A stretch of DNA of 64,000 nt from JAFGHJ01 sp964606065 (lineage in GTDB: Bacteria > Hydrothermota > UBA3072): positions 1 to 64,000 of the forward strand of contig CAZSEX010000005.1 of assembly GCA_964606065.1 (NCBI GenBank), written 5' to 3'. Made by a program: the position numbers and the translations under genes. The notes below the pieces were generated by a model, which saw only the letters and a program-made list of their open reading frames with translations, was not told the origin of the DNA and ran no database searches. How positions within the stretch are numbered: the stretch's first letter is position 1; each line of letters begins with the position of its first letter. Positions 52,886-61,416 of this stretch are shown piece after piece.

Positions 52886-53893
52886 CTATTCCGGCTTAAT
52901 GGCTCTTATTTCTTCGATTAAGGGACCAATAACTTCATCCTTAGCATATTCCTTATACATAGGCTGCACTGCTTCGATAAAAGGAGCCTGGTCAGGAGTT
53001 ATTACTTCCACGCCAACCGAATCAAGAAGCGTAAAATTCTCTTTTACAACCTCAGCCCAGAGTTTTTTCTGGTAATCCACGGATACGTCAAAAGTTTTTA
53101 TTATTAAAATTTTATCTTCATCATTCAACTTATCCCATGCTTTTTTACCAGCAAGTACGACGTCCATGGGCGAGGTGTGCTTATCAAGGGAAAAATACTT
53201 GCAAACCTCGTAATGTCTCGCTGAAACAAAAGAAGGAGGATTATTCTCTGCTCCATCCACGGTACCCTGCTGCAGAGCGGTATAAAGCTCGCCCCAGCTA
53301 ATAGGCGTAGGAGAAGCCCCGAGTACTTTTAGTAAATTTATAGCCACCGGACTTTTTATAACCCTTATTTTTAGATTCTTTAAATCCGCCGGCGTTCTAA
53401 TCGGTTTATCCTTTGTATAAAAACTTCTCTCCCCCGCTTCATAGAAACCAATCCCCACAAGACCTCTATCCGAACCGGCAGCCAGCAAATTTTTACCAAA
53501 AGCAGAATTAAGAACTTTCCATTTATGTTCTTTGTTTTTGAAAAGATACGGCATTCCGAGCACTTTCATTCGCGGTACAAAAGCCTCCAGACCGGCTGAA
53601 GATACTTTGGTAAAATCTAACGTCCCCATTTGAAGTTGTTCAATAAGTTCTTTTTCCCCTCCGAGTTGACCTCCGGGGTATATTTTCATTATTATTCGTC
53701 CGTTGGTGGCTTTCTTTAAAGTGTCAGCCCAGAATTCCATAGCTTTATGTACAGGATGATTTATATCGAGCGCATGCCCTAATTTCAAATTGATTTCACC
53801 TTTGACTGTCTCACCCTTACCACCGCATCCACCACTCATTAACATTGTCAAAACAATTAAAACCATGATAAAAAGATTTCTAAACACCTTCAT
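52886..53893 (-). CDS. dctP: TRAP transporter substrate-binding protein
   Basis: 335-residue periplasmic receptor (DctP family) with a lipobox-like signal (LMSGGC at about 19-24). Seen: KLGHALDINHPVHKAMEF, RIIMKIYPGGQLGGEKELIE, LKNLKIRVIKSP and GTVDGAENNPPSF, the last with the Arg and Asn region that contacts the carboxylate of acid substrates. First gene of the TRAP operon; GGGAGGT precedes the ATG. The carboxylate specificity agrees with uronate uptake for the adjacent Kdu pathway. Confidence 0.92.
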   Translation of the reverse strand: MKVFRNLFIMVLIVLTMLMSGGCGGKGETVKGEINLKLGHALDINHPVHKAMEFWADTLKKATNGRIIMKIYPGGQLGGEKELIEQLQMGTLDFTKVSSAGLEAFVPRMKVLGMPYLFKNKEHKWKVLNSAFGKNLLAAGSDRGLVGIGFYEAGERSFYTKDKPIRTPADLKNLKIRVIKSPVAINLLKVLGASPTPISWGELYTALQQGTVDGAENNPPSFVSARHYEVCKYFSLDKHTSPMDVVLAGKKAWDKLNDEDKILIIKTFDVSVDYQKKLWAEVVKENFTLLDSVGVEVITPDQAPFIEAVQPMYKEYAKDEVIGPLIEEIRAIKPE

Positions 53894-53940
53894 AAAATAC
53901 CTCCCAATTATTATTATATAATATCTTAAAATCTATGACT

Positions 53941-53968
53941 ATACTAATGTTTTAGGAATCTTTGTCAA
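53941..53968 (-). promoter_or_regulatory. Promoter of the TRAP operon
   Basis: Minus strand TTGACA (53963-53968), 16-base spacer, TAGTAT (53941-53946), about 48 bases before the dctP ATG. Degenerate repeat copies begin about 10 bases upstream of the -35. Confidence 0.55.
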
Positions 53969-54487
53969 GGCTATTTTGCCACTAAGACACGGAGAAAAAC
54001 AATTTATTCAACCACGAAACAAACGAAATAAACTAAATTTTTTATTATGCCTTTAAAAAACAACTCCCAACCACCACATTTTTCTTACACGGAACCACGA
54101 GATTACACAGGATTATCACAAGAAAATCGCACCGCAAAGAACGCGGAGAAAAACAAAAAAAATATATATGTGTTTAAAACTCACCCCCAAACACCAATAT
54201 TTGAACCACAGAGAACCCAGAGAAACAACAAAAATTTATATTCTGTTTTTTAAAACCCTTATCCCCGCCAAAACTAAGAGGAATAACAAATAGCACGAAT
54301 AACACGAATATTTTTTATCAATTTGTAGGAGAGTCTTCTCTTTTTGAAATAAACGTAGCGTTGGGGCTTGTCCCCAACATTAATAAAAGACAATTAAAAC
54401 TTCGTGTCTTGGTGCCTTTGTGGCTAAGTTTTTTAAAAAAACGAAAAGTTGACCGATAGTCCCGCAAAATCGCAGAGATAAAAAACC
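53969..54487. repeat. Repeat-filled divergent region dctP/kduI
   Basis: From 53975 to about 54300 at least six minus-oriented decayed copies (for example AACCACGAAACAAACGAAAT and ACCGCAAAGAACGCGGAGAA) point toward dctP. A single-hairpin repeat is at 54355-54379. A plus-oriented copy (CTTCGTGTCTTGGTGCCTTT) points toward kduI. TTGACA occurs at 54488-54493 but without a well-spaced -10. No gene. Confidence 0.65.
54355..54379 (+). repeat. Single-hairpin version of the GTAGCG repeat
   Basis: GTAGC, then GTTGGGG-cttgt-CCCCAAC. It corresponds to one arm of the double-hairpin repeats at 14697 and 27540, and resembles 63935-63959. Confidence 0.75.
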
Positions 54488-54543
54488 TTGACATTTATCT
54501 TTTTCTGGCTACGATTTACAATAAAGCAAGGGAGGCAGTAACT

Positions 54544-55374
54544 ATGGAAATAAGATACGCGGCGGATCCTGTCCGCTTCCCCCGTATGACGACTGATGAA
54601 ATAAGGAAAAATTTTCTGATTCAATCTCTTTTTAAAGTCGGGAAAACAGAAATGATATATTCAGACATCGATCGAGCTATAATCGGCTCCGCCGTACCCT
54701 TTGATAATTCTCTTACACTCTCCGCGACGGATGAATTAAAAGCGTCCTATTTTACGGAGCGCAGAGAACTGGGAATCCTCAATATCGGAGGATCCGGAAT
54801 TGTTCAGGTTAACGGTAAAAAATATAAATTACAGGAACTCGATTGTCTGTATATCGGTAGAGGTAATGAAGAGATTTCTTTTAACAGTGATAAAGCTGAT
54901 AATCCCGCTAATTTTTATCTTTTGAGCTATCCCGCTCACAGGAAATATCCCGTAAAACTCTCGAAAAAAAAAGACGCGGAATCTTCAAATCTCGGTTCTA
55001 ATAAAAACTCAAACAAAAGAACGATATACAAACATATACATCCGGACGGAATAAAAAGCTGCCAGCTGGTAATGGGCGTAACCATAATGGCATCCGGAAA
55101 CGTCTGGAACACCATGCCTCCCCACACACACGAACGTAGAATGGAGGTTTATCTTTATTTCGGAATAGGAGAATCCGATAGAGTATTTCACTACTGCGGA
55201 AAACCCGAAGAAACAAGGCATATCGTTGTATCCGATAAACAGGCGGTTATTTCTCCCAGCTGGTCGATTCACTCGGGCGTGGGAACCTCTTCCTACAGTT
55301 TCTGCTGGGGAATGGGAGGAGAAAATCAATCATTCGATGATATGGATCATCTGGATATAGAAAATTTAAGATGA
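54544..55374 (+). CDS. kduI: 5-keto-4-deoxyuronate isomerase
   Basis: 276-residue cupin-type isomerase converting 5-keto-4-deoxyuronate (from unsaturated uronates of pectin or glycosaminoglycan) to 2,5-diketo-3-deoxygluconate. Zinc ligands H194, H196 and E201 (PPHTHERRMEVY) and H243 (SPSWSIHSG) are in place. GGGAGG lies 8 bases upstream of the ATG. Overlaps kduD by 4 bases. Full length. Confidence 0.95.
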   Translation: MEIRYAADPVRFPRMTTDEIRKNFLIQSLFKVGKTEMIYSDIDRAIIGSAVPFDNSLTLSATDELKASYFTERRELGILNIGGSGIVQVNGKKYKLQELDCLYIGRGNEEISFNSDKADNPANFYLLSYPAHRKYPVKLSKKKDAESSNLGSNKNSNKRTIYKHIHPDGIKSCQLVMGVTIMASGNVWNTMPPHTHERRMEVYLYFGIGESDRVFHYCGKPEETRHIVVSDKQAVISPSWSIHSGVGTSSYSFCWGMGGENQSFDDMDHLDIENLR

Positions 55375-56147
55375 AGGATAAAAGTATATTAGATAAATTT
55401 AAATTAGAAGGCAAAACGGCTCTGGTAACAGGCTGCAGACGCGGAATAGGCCTGGGTATGGCAGAAGCTCTGACTGAAGCCGGCGCAGATATTGTGGGAG
55501 TAAGTAAATGCCTCAAAAAGGGGAGTCAGGTAGAAAAGTTAGTAAAAACCGCTGGACGCGAATTTAAGGGATACGCGTGCGATTTTTCCGACAGAAACGC
55601 TTTATACGAATTTACAAAAAAAGTAAAGACCGATTTTGAACAAATCGACATACTTGTGAACAACGCGGGAACCATAAAAAGAAAACCCGCGGAGGAATAT
55701 CCGGACGAATACTGGGATGAAATAATAGAAGTCAATCTCAACGCCCAATTTATCCTTGCAAGAGAATTCGGAAAAGATATGATAAAAAGAGGTTATGGTA
55801 AAATTATATTTACCGCTTCTCTTTTAACCTTTTTCGGAGGAATAACGATCCCAGCCTACGCTGCGAGCAAAGGGGGAATCGGACAGCTAACCAAGGCTCT
55901 GTCCAATGAATGGTCAAAATACGGTGTAAACGTAAATGCCATAGCACCCGGTTATATCGCCACCGACAACACCCGGGCTTTAAGAGAAAACCCGAACAGA
56001 AACCGTCTTATCCTGAACAGAATTCCTTTCGGAAGATGGGGGATTCCCGAAGACTTAAAAGGCGCGGTAGTTTTCCTCGCTTCAGAAGCGTCGGATTATG
56101 TTTGCGGTACTATTTTAACAGTTGACGGAGGATGGACAGGGAGATAA
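55371..56147 (+). CDS. kduD: 2-deoxy-D-gluconate 3-dehydrogenase (KduD)
   Basis: 258-residue short-chain dehydrogenase that reduces 2,5-diketo-3-deoxygluconate to 2-keto-3-deoxygluconate (KDG). Rossmann motif TGCRRGIG (20-27), NNAG (97-100), catalytic S150, Y163 and K167, and the closing LTVDGGWTGR. Coupled to kduI by an ATGA overlap. It ends 5 bases before the end of the convergent KDPG aldolase gene. Confidence 0.93.
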   Translation: MKDKSILDKFKLEGKTALVTGCRRGIGLGMAEALTEAGADIVGVSKCLKKGSQVEKLVKTAGREFKGYACDFSDRNALYEFTKKVKTDFEQIDILVNNAGTIKRKPAEEYPDEYWDEIIEVNLNAQFILAREFGKDMIKRGYGKIIFTASLLTFFGGITIPAYAASKGGIGQLTKALSNEWSKYGVNVNAIAPGYIATDNTRALRENPNRNRLILNRIPFGRWGIPEDLKGAVVFLASEASDYVCGTILTVDGGWTGR

Positions 56148-56152
56148 CCAAC

Positions 56153-56833
56153 CTAATCTTTCGAATAAATTATGGACAACCACTTTTCCGCGACTTCTTC
56201 CATCTTCTGCGGATTGTTGATATTTTTAGTAAGGGCCGAACCGCAAAATATACCATCCGGATCGTTTTTTACAATATCTCCTAAATTTTCCTCGGAGACC
56301 CCGCCCGTATAGAACACGGTTAAACCCTTGTAAGGTCCTTTCCAGGCTTTTGTAATACCATAAAAAGAATTTGTGGCTGTAACAGTCGGGAAAAGTTTAT
56401 AAACCCACTGATAGGAATATTTTTTCTTCAACTCCGCGAATTCACAACCATAGAGGTCTGCTTTTTTTACCAGCTGTTTCCCCACGTCACCCAAACCACC
56501 GGGAACATACATTATATCTTCAGAAACACAAACCTCCAATACTTCAGAAATATAATCGGCAGATACGATACCGGCAACACCCTTACCGATAGCATCTTCA
56601 GCCAATTTTTCGGTCATAACCGTTCCGGCAAGTATTAGCGCATGGGGATACTTTTCAAGAACAGCTTTTATCCCTTTAGAAGCAACCTCTGAGCGAAAAG
56701 TGATTTCCAGTGTAACTCCAAGTGGATTCAATATCTCATAAGCCTCCACACACTCGGCAGTAGCTGCCGGAGCAAGAATTGCAATCACCCTGTTTTCTTT
56801 AATTCTCTTGAACACTTCTGCCGATTTACTCAT
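56153..56833 (-). CDS. KDPG/KHG aldolase (Eda family)
   Basis: 226-residue class I aldolase splitting 2-keto-3-deoxy-6-phosphogluconate to pyruvate and glyceraldehyde 3-phosphate. The catalytic Glu E43 (LEITFRS) and Schiff-base Lys K146 (VYKLFPT) are seen. The last step of uronate breakdown begun by KduI and KduD; the kinase that would phosphorylate KDG is not in the window. Strong GGAGGT site and its own consensus promoter on the minus strand. Confidence 0.9.
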   Translation of the reverse strand: MSKSAEVFKRIKENRVIAILAPAATAECVEAYEILNPLGVTLEITFRSEVASKGIKAVLEKYPHALILAGTVMTEKLAEDAIGKGVAGIVSADYISEVLEVCVSEDIMYVPGGLGDVGKQLVKKADLYGCEFAELKKKYSYQWVYKLFPTVTATNSFYGITKAWKGPYKGLTVFYTGGVSEENLGDIVKNDPDGIFCGSALTKNINNPQKMEEVAEKWLSIIYSKD

Positions 56834-56861
56834 ACCTTACCTCCATTTTATAATTTTAAAA

Positions 56862-56890
56862 ATATTAGACTAAATCAACAAATTTGTCAA
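56862..56890 (-). promoter_or_regulatory. Promoter of the KDPG aldolase gene
   Basis: Minus strand TTGACA (56885-56890), 17-base spacer, TAATAT (56862-56867). A degenerate GTGTGTTTCGTGGTTTAGAA repeat abuts the -35 on its upstream side. Confidence 0.75.
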
Positions 56891-56931
56891 GGACTTTCTA
56901 AACCACGAAACACACAAAAAACTCGGAGCGG

Positions 56932-56959
56932 TTGACTTTTCTTTATTTTTTAGTAAAAT
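56932..56959 (+). promoter_or_regulatory. Promoter of galM
   Basis: TTGACT (56932-56937), 16-base spacer, TAAAAT (56954-56959). GGAGG (56990-56994) lies 5 bases before the ATG at 57000. It is back-to-back with the KDPG aldolase promoter. Confidence 0.65.
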
Positions 56960-56999
56960 ATTTTTAAGTTTAACCATAAGGAGATAAAGGGAGGTAATA

Positions 57000-58133
57000 A
57001 TGGAAATATACTTATGTAAAAAACTTGTACCGTTTACATCTTTAATGTTTTTCCTGACCTGCGCAGAAGGAACATCTTCTCTATCGATCCAGAAAGAAGA
57101 ATTCGGAAAAACCCCGGACGGGAAGACGGTTAACCTGTTCACGGTAAAAAACGCCAATGGCGTAGAATTGAAAGTCAGCGAATTCGGAGCAACTCTGGTT
57201 TCCCTGAAAGTTCCCGACAGGGAAGGAAATTTCAAAGATATCATCCTGGGATTCGACAATCTCGAAGGATATGTCAATGATGCCACATTTCAGGGAATTA
57301 TAGCGGGAAGATACGCGAATCGTATCGCGAAAGGGAAGTTTACCTTAGACGGAAAAGAATACACTCTGGCTACAAATGACGGAGAAAATCATTTACACGG
57401 AGGAGTCGAAGGCTTCGGTAAAAAAGTTTGGAAAGGCGAAGAACTGAAAACCGACGAGGGCGCAGGCGTAAAACTAACATACTTAAGCGAAGACGGGGAA
57501 GAAGGGTATCCCGGAAATCTCGAGTGCACGGTGAAATATATCCTCAACGATAACAATGAATTAAAAATAGTCCTTAACGCCAGAACAGATAAAGCAACAC
57601 CCGTCAATCTCACAAACCACGCGTACTTCAATCTAAAAGGAGAAGGTAACGGCACCATATTAGAACACAAATTGAAATTAAATGCTGAAAAATATACTCC
57701 TGTAGAAGACGGGTTAATTCCCACAGGAGAAATAAAAAGCGTAGAAGGAACCCCTTTAGACTTCACCGAAATGAAAACCATCGGCGCAGATATAGAAAAA
57801 GTCGATAAAAAATTCAGCGGAGGTTATGATCATAATTTTGTATTACCGGATTCAGGCGATTCTCTTACCATGGTCTGCAAGGTCGTCGAACCTGAAAGTG
57901 GCAGGGTTATGGAAATGCATGCCACCATGCCCGGAGTTCAATTCTATTCAGGAAACTTTCTTGATGGATTTAAAGGCAAAGGCGGCAAAGCATATAATCA
58001 GCATTACGCGTTCTGTATCGAACCCCAGTACTATCCCGATTCGCCCAACAAACCTGATTTCCCGTCCTGTATTCTGAGACCGGGAGAAGAAAGAGAAGAA
58101 ATAATCCTTTACAAATTCTCGGTGGAAGAATAA
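57000..58133 (+). CDS. galM: Aldose 1-epimerase with lipoprotein-like signal
   Basis: 377-residue mutarotase interconverting alpha and beta anomers of aldoses. Catalytic His in NLTNHAYFNL (H207) and catalytic Glu in FCIEPQYYPD (E341) are seen, with ENHLHGGVEGF as the other sugar-binding stretch. Unusual for a mutarotase, it begins with an export signal ending FFLTC (C21), so it is probably a periplasmic lipoprotein acting on sugars released outside. Such exported GalM forms are known in polysaccharide-degrading bacteria. Own promoter; strong terminator downstream. Confidence 0.92.
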   Translation: MEIYLCKKLVPFTSLMFFLTCAEGTSSLSIQKEEFGKTPDGKTVNLFTVKNANGVELKVSEFGATLVSLKVPDREGNFKDIILGFDNLEGYVNDATFQGIIAGRYANRIAKGKFTLDGKEYTLATNDGENHLHGGVEGFGKKVWKGEELKTDEGAGVKLTYLSEDGEEGYPGNLECTVKYILNDNNELKIVLNARTDKATPVNLTNHAYFNLKGEGNGTILEHKLKLNAEKYTPVEDGLIPTGEIKSVEGTPLDFTEMKTIGADIEKVDKKFSGGYDHNFVLPDSGDSLTMVCKVVEPESGRVMEMHATMPGVQFYSGNFLDGFKGKGGKAYNQHYAFCIEPQYYPDSPNKPDFPSCILRPGEEREEIILYKFSVEE

Positions 58134-58150
58134 ATAATAGTAGTAGATAA

Positions 58151-58190
58151 AGAATAAAAAAGGGGGATTCTTATCCCCCTTTTTTATTCT
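58151..58190 (+). terminator. Strong intrinsic terminator of galM
   Basis: A perfect 17-base stem (AGAATAAAAAAGGGGGA / TCCCCCTTTTTTATTCT) with a TTCTTA loop, 18 bases after the galM stop. The A/T-rich base also permits termination in the reverse direction. Confidence 0.9.
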
Positions 58191-58195
58191 AGTTA

Positions 58196-58464
58196 GTGCG
58201 TAGATGCGTAAATGAGTTAGCCACCCATCCCATTCGAATATTTGATTTTTTAACGCTCTAACCCTCTAACCTTTTTGTGGTCTCCGTGTGAGAATAGGTT
58301 TTTAGTGTGTTTTTTAACACAAATTAATGGGGTCGGTGGGGTTTAGTGTATTTCGTGTGTTTCGTGGTTTAATATTCTTCTCTGTGTACTTTGTGGTTCC
58401 TTTTTCAATCTCCACGCTTGACAACAGCAGTACTTCTTATTAGTATAGGGTGGATTCTGGTTTG
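58196..58464 (+). repeat. Degenerate repeats upstream of rnpA
   Basis: Plus-oriented copies TTTAGTGTATTTCGTGTGTT with CGTGGTTTAA and CTCTGTGTACTTTGTGGTTC, ending about 10 bases before the promoter. No rpmH or other gene is seen between galM and rnpA. Confidence 0.65.
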
Positions 58465-58564
58465 NNNNNNNNNNNNNNNNNNNNNNNNNNNNNNNNNNNN
58501 NNNNNNNNNNNNNNNNNNNNNNNNNNNNNNNNNNNNNNNNNNNNNNNNNNNNNNNNNNNNNNNN
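58465..58564. other. Assembly gap with duplicated flanks
   Basis: 100 N. The 55 bases at 58410-58464 are repeated exactly at 58565-58619. The repeated stretch carries the rnpA promoter, which is therefore single in reality. Confidence 0.9.
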
Positions 58565-58572
58565 CTCCACGC

Positions 58573-58601
58573 TTGACAACAGCAGTACTTCTTATTAGTA
58601 T
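58573..58601 (+). promoter_or_regulatory. Promoter of the rnpA-yidD-yidC-jag operon
   Basis: TTGACA (58573-58578), 17-base spacer, TAGTAT (58596-58601), 34 bases before the rnpA ATG. Confidence 0.65.
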
Positions 58602-58635
58602 AGGGTGGATTCTGGTTTGGAATCTTAAATTTTAG

Positions 58636-58983
58636 ATGAGAATGAAATTCGGATTCGGCAAAGAGTTGCGGATAAAGGGAAAAGAAACAATCAGTGAAGT
58701 TTATAATAAAGGAATCTTTTTCCGCGGAGATTTTATCAGTATACACTTTTTGCCGGAAAATGAAAAGAAATTTTCTATTCGAATGGAAAGAGGAATAAAA
58801 GGGGGATTAAAACGCAACAGATTGAGACGATACCTGAGGGAAATCGTGAGAAAAGCAAATCCTTCATTAAAAAACGGTTTATATATAATTACAGGGAGAA
58901 AAACAGCTTTAATGAAAGATTACGATAAAATAAAAGACGATTTTGACAGATTATGCGTAAAGGAAAAATTATGGCTAAAGTAA
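58636..58983 (+). CDS. rnpA: Ribonuclease P protein component
   Basis: 115-residue basic protein subunit of RNase P, which assists the catalytic RNA in tRNA 5-prime processing. The signature helix KRNRLRRYLREIVRKA is at about 60-75, after a beta sheet with FISIHFLP. First gene of the run rnpA-yidD-yidC-jag. The ATG two codons on is an alternative; neither has a good ribosome site. No rpmH gene precedes it, contrary to the usual bacterial order. Overlaps yidD by 13 bases. Confidence 0.9.
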   Translation: MRMKFGFGKELRIKGKETISEVYNKGIFFRGDFISIHFLPENEKKFSIRMERGIKGGLKRNRLRRYLREIVRKANPSLKNGLYIITGRKTALMKDYDKIKDDFDRLCVKEKLWLK

Positions 58984-59189
58984 TGATATCTTTATTGAAA
59001 TTCTACTCAAAAAACATATCTGTCTTTTTCCCCAGGCGATGCAAATACTATCCTACCTGTTCGGCTTACGCTATAGAAGCTTTCAGAAGAAAGGGATTTT
59101 TCAAAGGCTTACTTTTAAGCGTATGGAGATTGTTGCGCTGCAATCCTTTCAGTAAAGGTGGATATGACCCCGTCGGAGGTAGTAAATAA
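58971..59189 (+). CDS. yidD: Membrane protein insertion efficiency factor
   Basis: 72-residue YidD protein with the signature RRCKYYPTCSAYAIEA, SVWRLLRCNPFSKGGYDPV. It supports YidC-dependent insertion of inner-membrane proteins. The start at 58971 is set by AAAGGA 6 bases upstream; a start at 58953 would include this site. The stop shares a base with the yidC ATG. Confidence 0.92.
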   Translation: MAKVMISLLKFYSKNISVFFPRRCKYYPTCSAYAIEAFRRKGFFKGLLLSVWRLLRCNPFSKGGYDPVGGSK

Positions 59190-60718
59190 TGGATGATTCC
59201 AGAAGAATGATATTAGGCTTTTTGCTTATATTTCTTATTATGCTGTTGTTTCAGTTTTACGCAGGTTCGAAAAAGAAAAACATCGAGCCTGAAGAAACAA
59301 CCGAAAAAATCGTAACAGAAGATACCACAGAAGAAGAAATCGTAAAAGAAAATCTAACAGGATTGTTCGCGGAAAAAGAAAAAAGCGAAGAAGCAGAAAA
59401 AGACAGCGCGAAAGCTATTAAAATAAGTACTAAACTGATGGATGTTTACCTGTCTTCTAAAGGCGGAGCTATAGATTCAGTTCATTTAAAAGATTATAAA
59501 GTAACTTTTTTCGCGATAGACAGAAATGAACCTCTGCTTTCAACATCGATTGTCACATCCAGAAAAACCGTATCCACAGAACCGATAGATTTTAACGTCA
59601 GAGTAGAGGATAAAAATTCGGAAAAGAAAGTTGTTTTTTCATATATGCTGGACTCTGTTCAAATGAATAAAACCTATACATTCCCGGATTCCTCTTATCT
59701 TATACATCTGGAGTGCTCTCCCAGAGCGGAATATCTTTATGAAATCGGAATCTTCGACACCGGAGAAGAATTTTCTCGTGAATCATATTACAGCGGAGCG
59801 GTCTACTACGCCGGAGGAAAATCTTACACGGTTAAAAAAGGAGATTTATTCAAGGGTTCGAATGAAGATATCTCCGGAGCAATCCAATGGGTTGGTTACA
59901 AAACTAAATATTTTTTCAGCGGTGTGGTGCCCGAGGATTATCTGGAAGATTTCATTCTAAAGAAATCTCCTGATCAACCAGTTGTTTCAGTACGAAGTGA
60001 AACGGAAGCCAGATTATATTTCGGTCCCCTTAAATTTTCAGTACTCTCATCCGTAAAAGAAGGATTGGAAAACGCCATATATTTCGGATGGCCTATTATA
60101 CGACCCATAGCTAAGTTCATCTACAATTTCATGGTATTTCTTCATAAATATATAGATAATTACGGATTGGTAATAATTGTATTCGTGGTAGGCCTTGTTC
60201 TTGTCCTTTCGCCCCTGACATTGCACCAGACTAAATCAATGAGCAAGATGAAAGAACTGCAGCCAAAAATGCAGGAAATTAGAAAAAAGCACAAGAATGA
60301 TCCTCAGCGCATGAATCAGGAAACAATGAAACTGTATAGAGAAACCGGCTTCAATCCGTTTTCGAGCTGCCTTCCGATGTTCCTACAAATGCCTATTTTC
60401 TTTGCTTTATTCCAGGTATTAAACGGATCCATCGAATTAAAAGGCGCGCCGTTTATTCTCTGGATAAAAGACCTTTCGCAGAAAGATCCCTATTACATAC
60501 TCCCGATTCTTACAGGAATATCGATGTTTTTACAGCAGAGGCTGATGGGCCCGGCGAACCAGGACGATCAACAAAAGATCATGTCCTACCTGATGCCCGC
60601 TTTCATTACATTCATTTTCCTTACCCTTCCCTCGGGATTAACTCTGTATTTCTTTACTTACAATATTTTAATGATAGGTGTTCAAATTTTTATCCAAAAA
60701 AGGACTAAGGAGGTCTGA
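59189..60718 (+). CDS. yidC: Membrane protein insertase
   Basis: 509-residue YidC of the Gram-negative type: N-terminal helix (about 8-24), a charged Glu/Lys linker, a large periplasmic beta domain (about 60-300), and the C-terminal Oxa1 core (about 310-500) with GLVIIVFVVGLVLVLSPLT, the cytoplasmic KELQPKMQEIRKKHKNDPQR loop, and FLQMPIFFALFQVL. Inserts proteins into the inner membrane alone or with Sec. Starts at the base shared with the yidD stop; GGAGGT is 9 bases upstream. Confidence 0.95.
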   Translation: MDDSRRMILGFLLIFLIMLLFQFYAGSKKKNIEPEETTEKIVTEDTTEEEIVKENLTGLFAEKEKSEEAEKDSAKAIKISTKLMDVYLSSKGGAIDSVHLKDYKVTFFAIDRNEPLLSTSIVTSRKTVSTEPIDFNVRVEDKNSEKKVVFSYMLDSVQMNKTYTFPDSSYLIHLECSPRAEYLYEIGIFDTGEEFSRESYYSGAVYYAGGKSYTVKKGDLFKGSNEDISGAIQWVGYKTKYFFSGVVPEDYLEDFILKKSPDQPVVSVRSETEARLYFGPLKFSVLSSVKEGLENAIYFGWPIIRPIAKFIYNFMVFLHKYIDNYGLVIIVFVVGLVLVLSPLTLHQTKSMSKMKELQPKMQEIRKKHKNDPQRMNQETMKLYRETGFNPFSSCLPMFLQMPIFFALFQVLNGSIELKGAPFILWIKDLSQKDPYYILPILTGISMFLQQRLMGPANQDDQQKIMSYLMPAFITFIFLTLPSGLTLYFFTYNILMIGVQIFIQKRTKEV

Positions 60719-60720
60719 TT

Positions 60721-61347
60721 ATGGTTAACCATGAAATAGAAGTCGAAGCGGAAAATCTTGAAGAAGCCATAAAAAAGGGCTTAAAAGAACTTTCTCTCCA
60801 GGAAAAAGAACAAATGGAATGGGAAGTTTTATCCAGCGAAGAAGGTGAACCGATAAGATTAAAAGTAAAGAAAAAAGAAACAGCCTCGAAGAGTTTTTCC
60901 AAGGAAGAACTGGTAAGGAAAGAAATAAATCAAATGCTCGAGAAACTTGGTACTACGGGAAAAATAAAAATAGAAAAAGACAATGATAAACTTTATGTCG
61001 ATATTAGAACCAAAGATATGGATGGAATGTTGATAGGAAAATCCGGTAAAAATTTAGAGTCCTTCCAGCATCTTCTATCAAGAATTATTCATTCGAAGGA
61101 TAATTCTATAGATCTTGTAATAGACATAGCTGGTTATAGAAGAAAAAAAGAAAAAACTCTCACCACAAGAGCCAGGGCTTTTGCCCACGAAGTAAGAAGA
61201 TCTAAAAGAGAATATATTTTTCAGCCTCTGCCACCCTCATTGAGGAGATCGATTCACCTTGCGGTTTCAGACATAAAGGGAGTAAGAACCTACACAATAG
61301 GTGACACGGAATTGAAAAAGGTCGTTATCGCTCCTTCGAGGGAATGA
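60721..61347 (+). CDS. jag: Jag/SpoIIIJ-associated RNA-binding protein
   Basis: 208-residue protein: Jag-N domain (1-50, with EAENLEEAIKKGLKELSL), a KH-like domain with GMLIGKSGKNLESFQHLLSR (about 100-120) and an R3H domain (about 140-208) with LPPSLRRSIHLAVSD. RNA-binding, function tied to membrane biogenesis and YidC in many bacteria. AAGGAGGT precedes the ATG, 2 bases after the yidC stop. Confidence 0.93.
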   Translation: MVNHEIEVEAENLEEAIKKGLKELSLQEKEQMEWEVLSSEEGEPIRLKVKKKETASKSFSKEELVRKEINQMLEKLGTTGKIKIEKDNDKLYVDIRTKDMDGMLIGKSGKNLESFQHLLSRIIHSKDNSIDLVIDIAGYRRKKEKTLTTRARAFAHEVRRSKREYIFQPLPPSLRRSIHLAVSDIKGVRTYTIGDTELKKVVIAPSRE

Positions 61348-61416
61348 AAAAAACTGGAGAGAAATCTATAAAATAAGTTTCCGTGTTTTTTTTAAACCGT
61401 TCAACAGAAAAGATAA

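Noticed and set aside
54047..54253. 68-codon plus-strand open frame
   Set aside because: Made wholly of the intergenic repeat; motifs such as FEPQRTQRN are typical of false genes from this element.
54488..54522. kduI promoter TTGACA...TACAAT
   Set aside because: The spacing is 23 bases, too long for a sigma70 promoter; no better pair was found.
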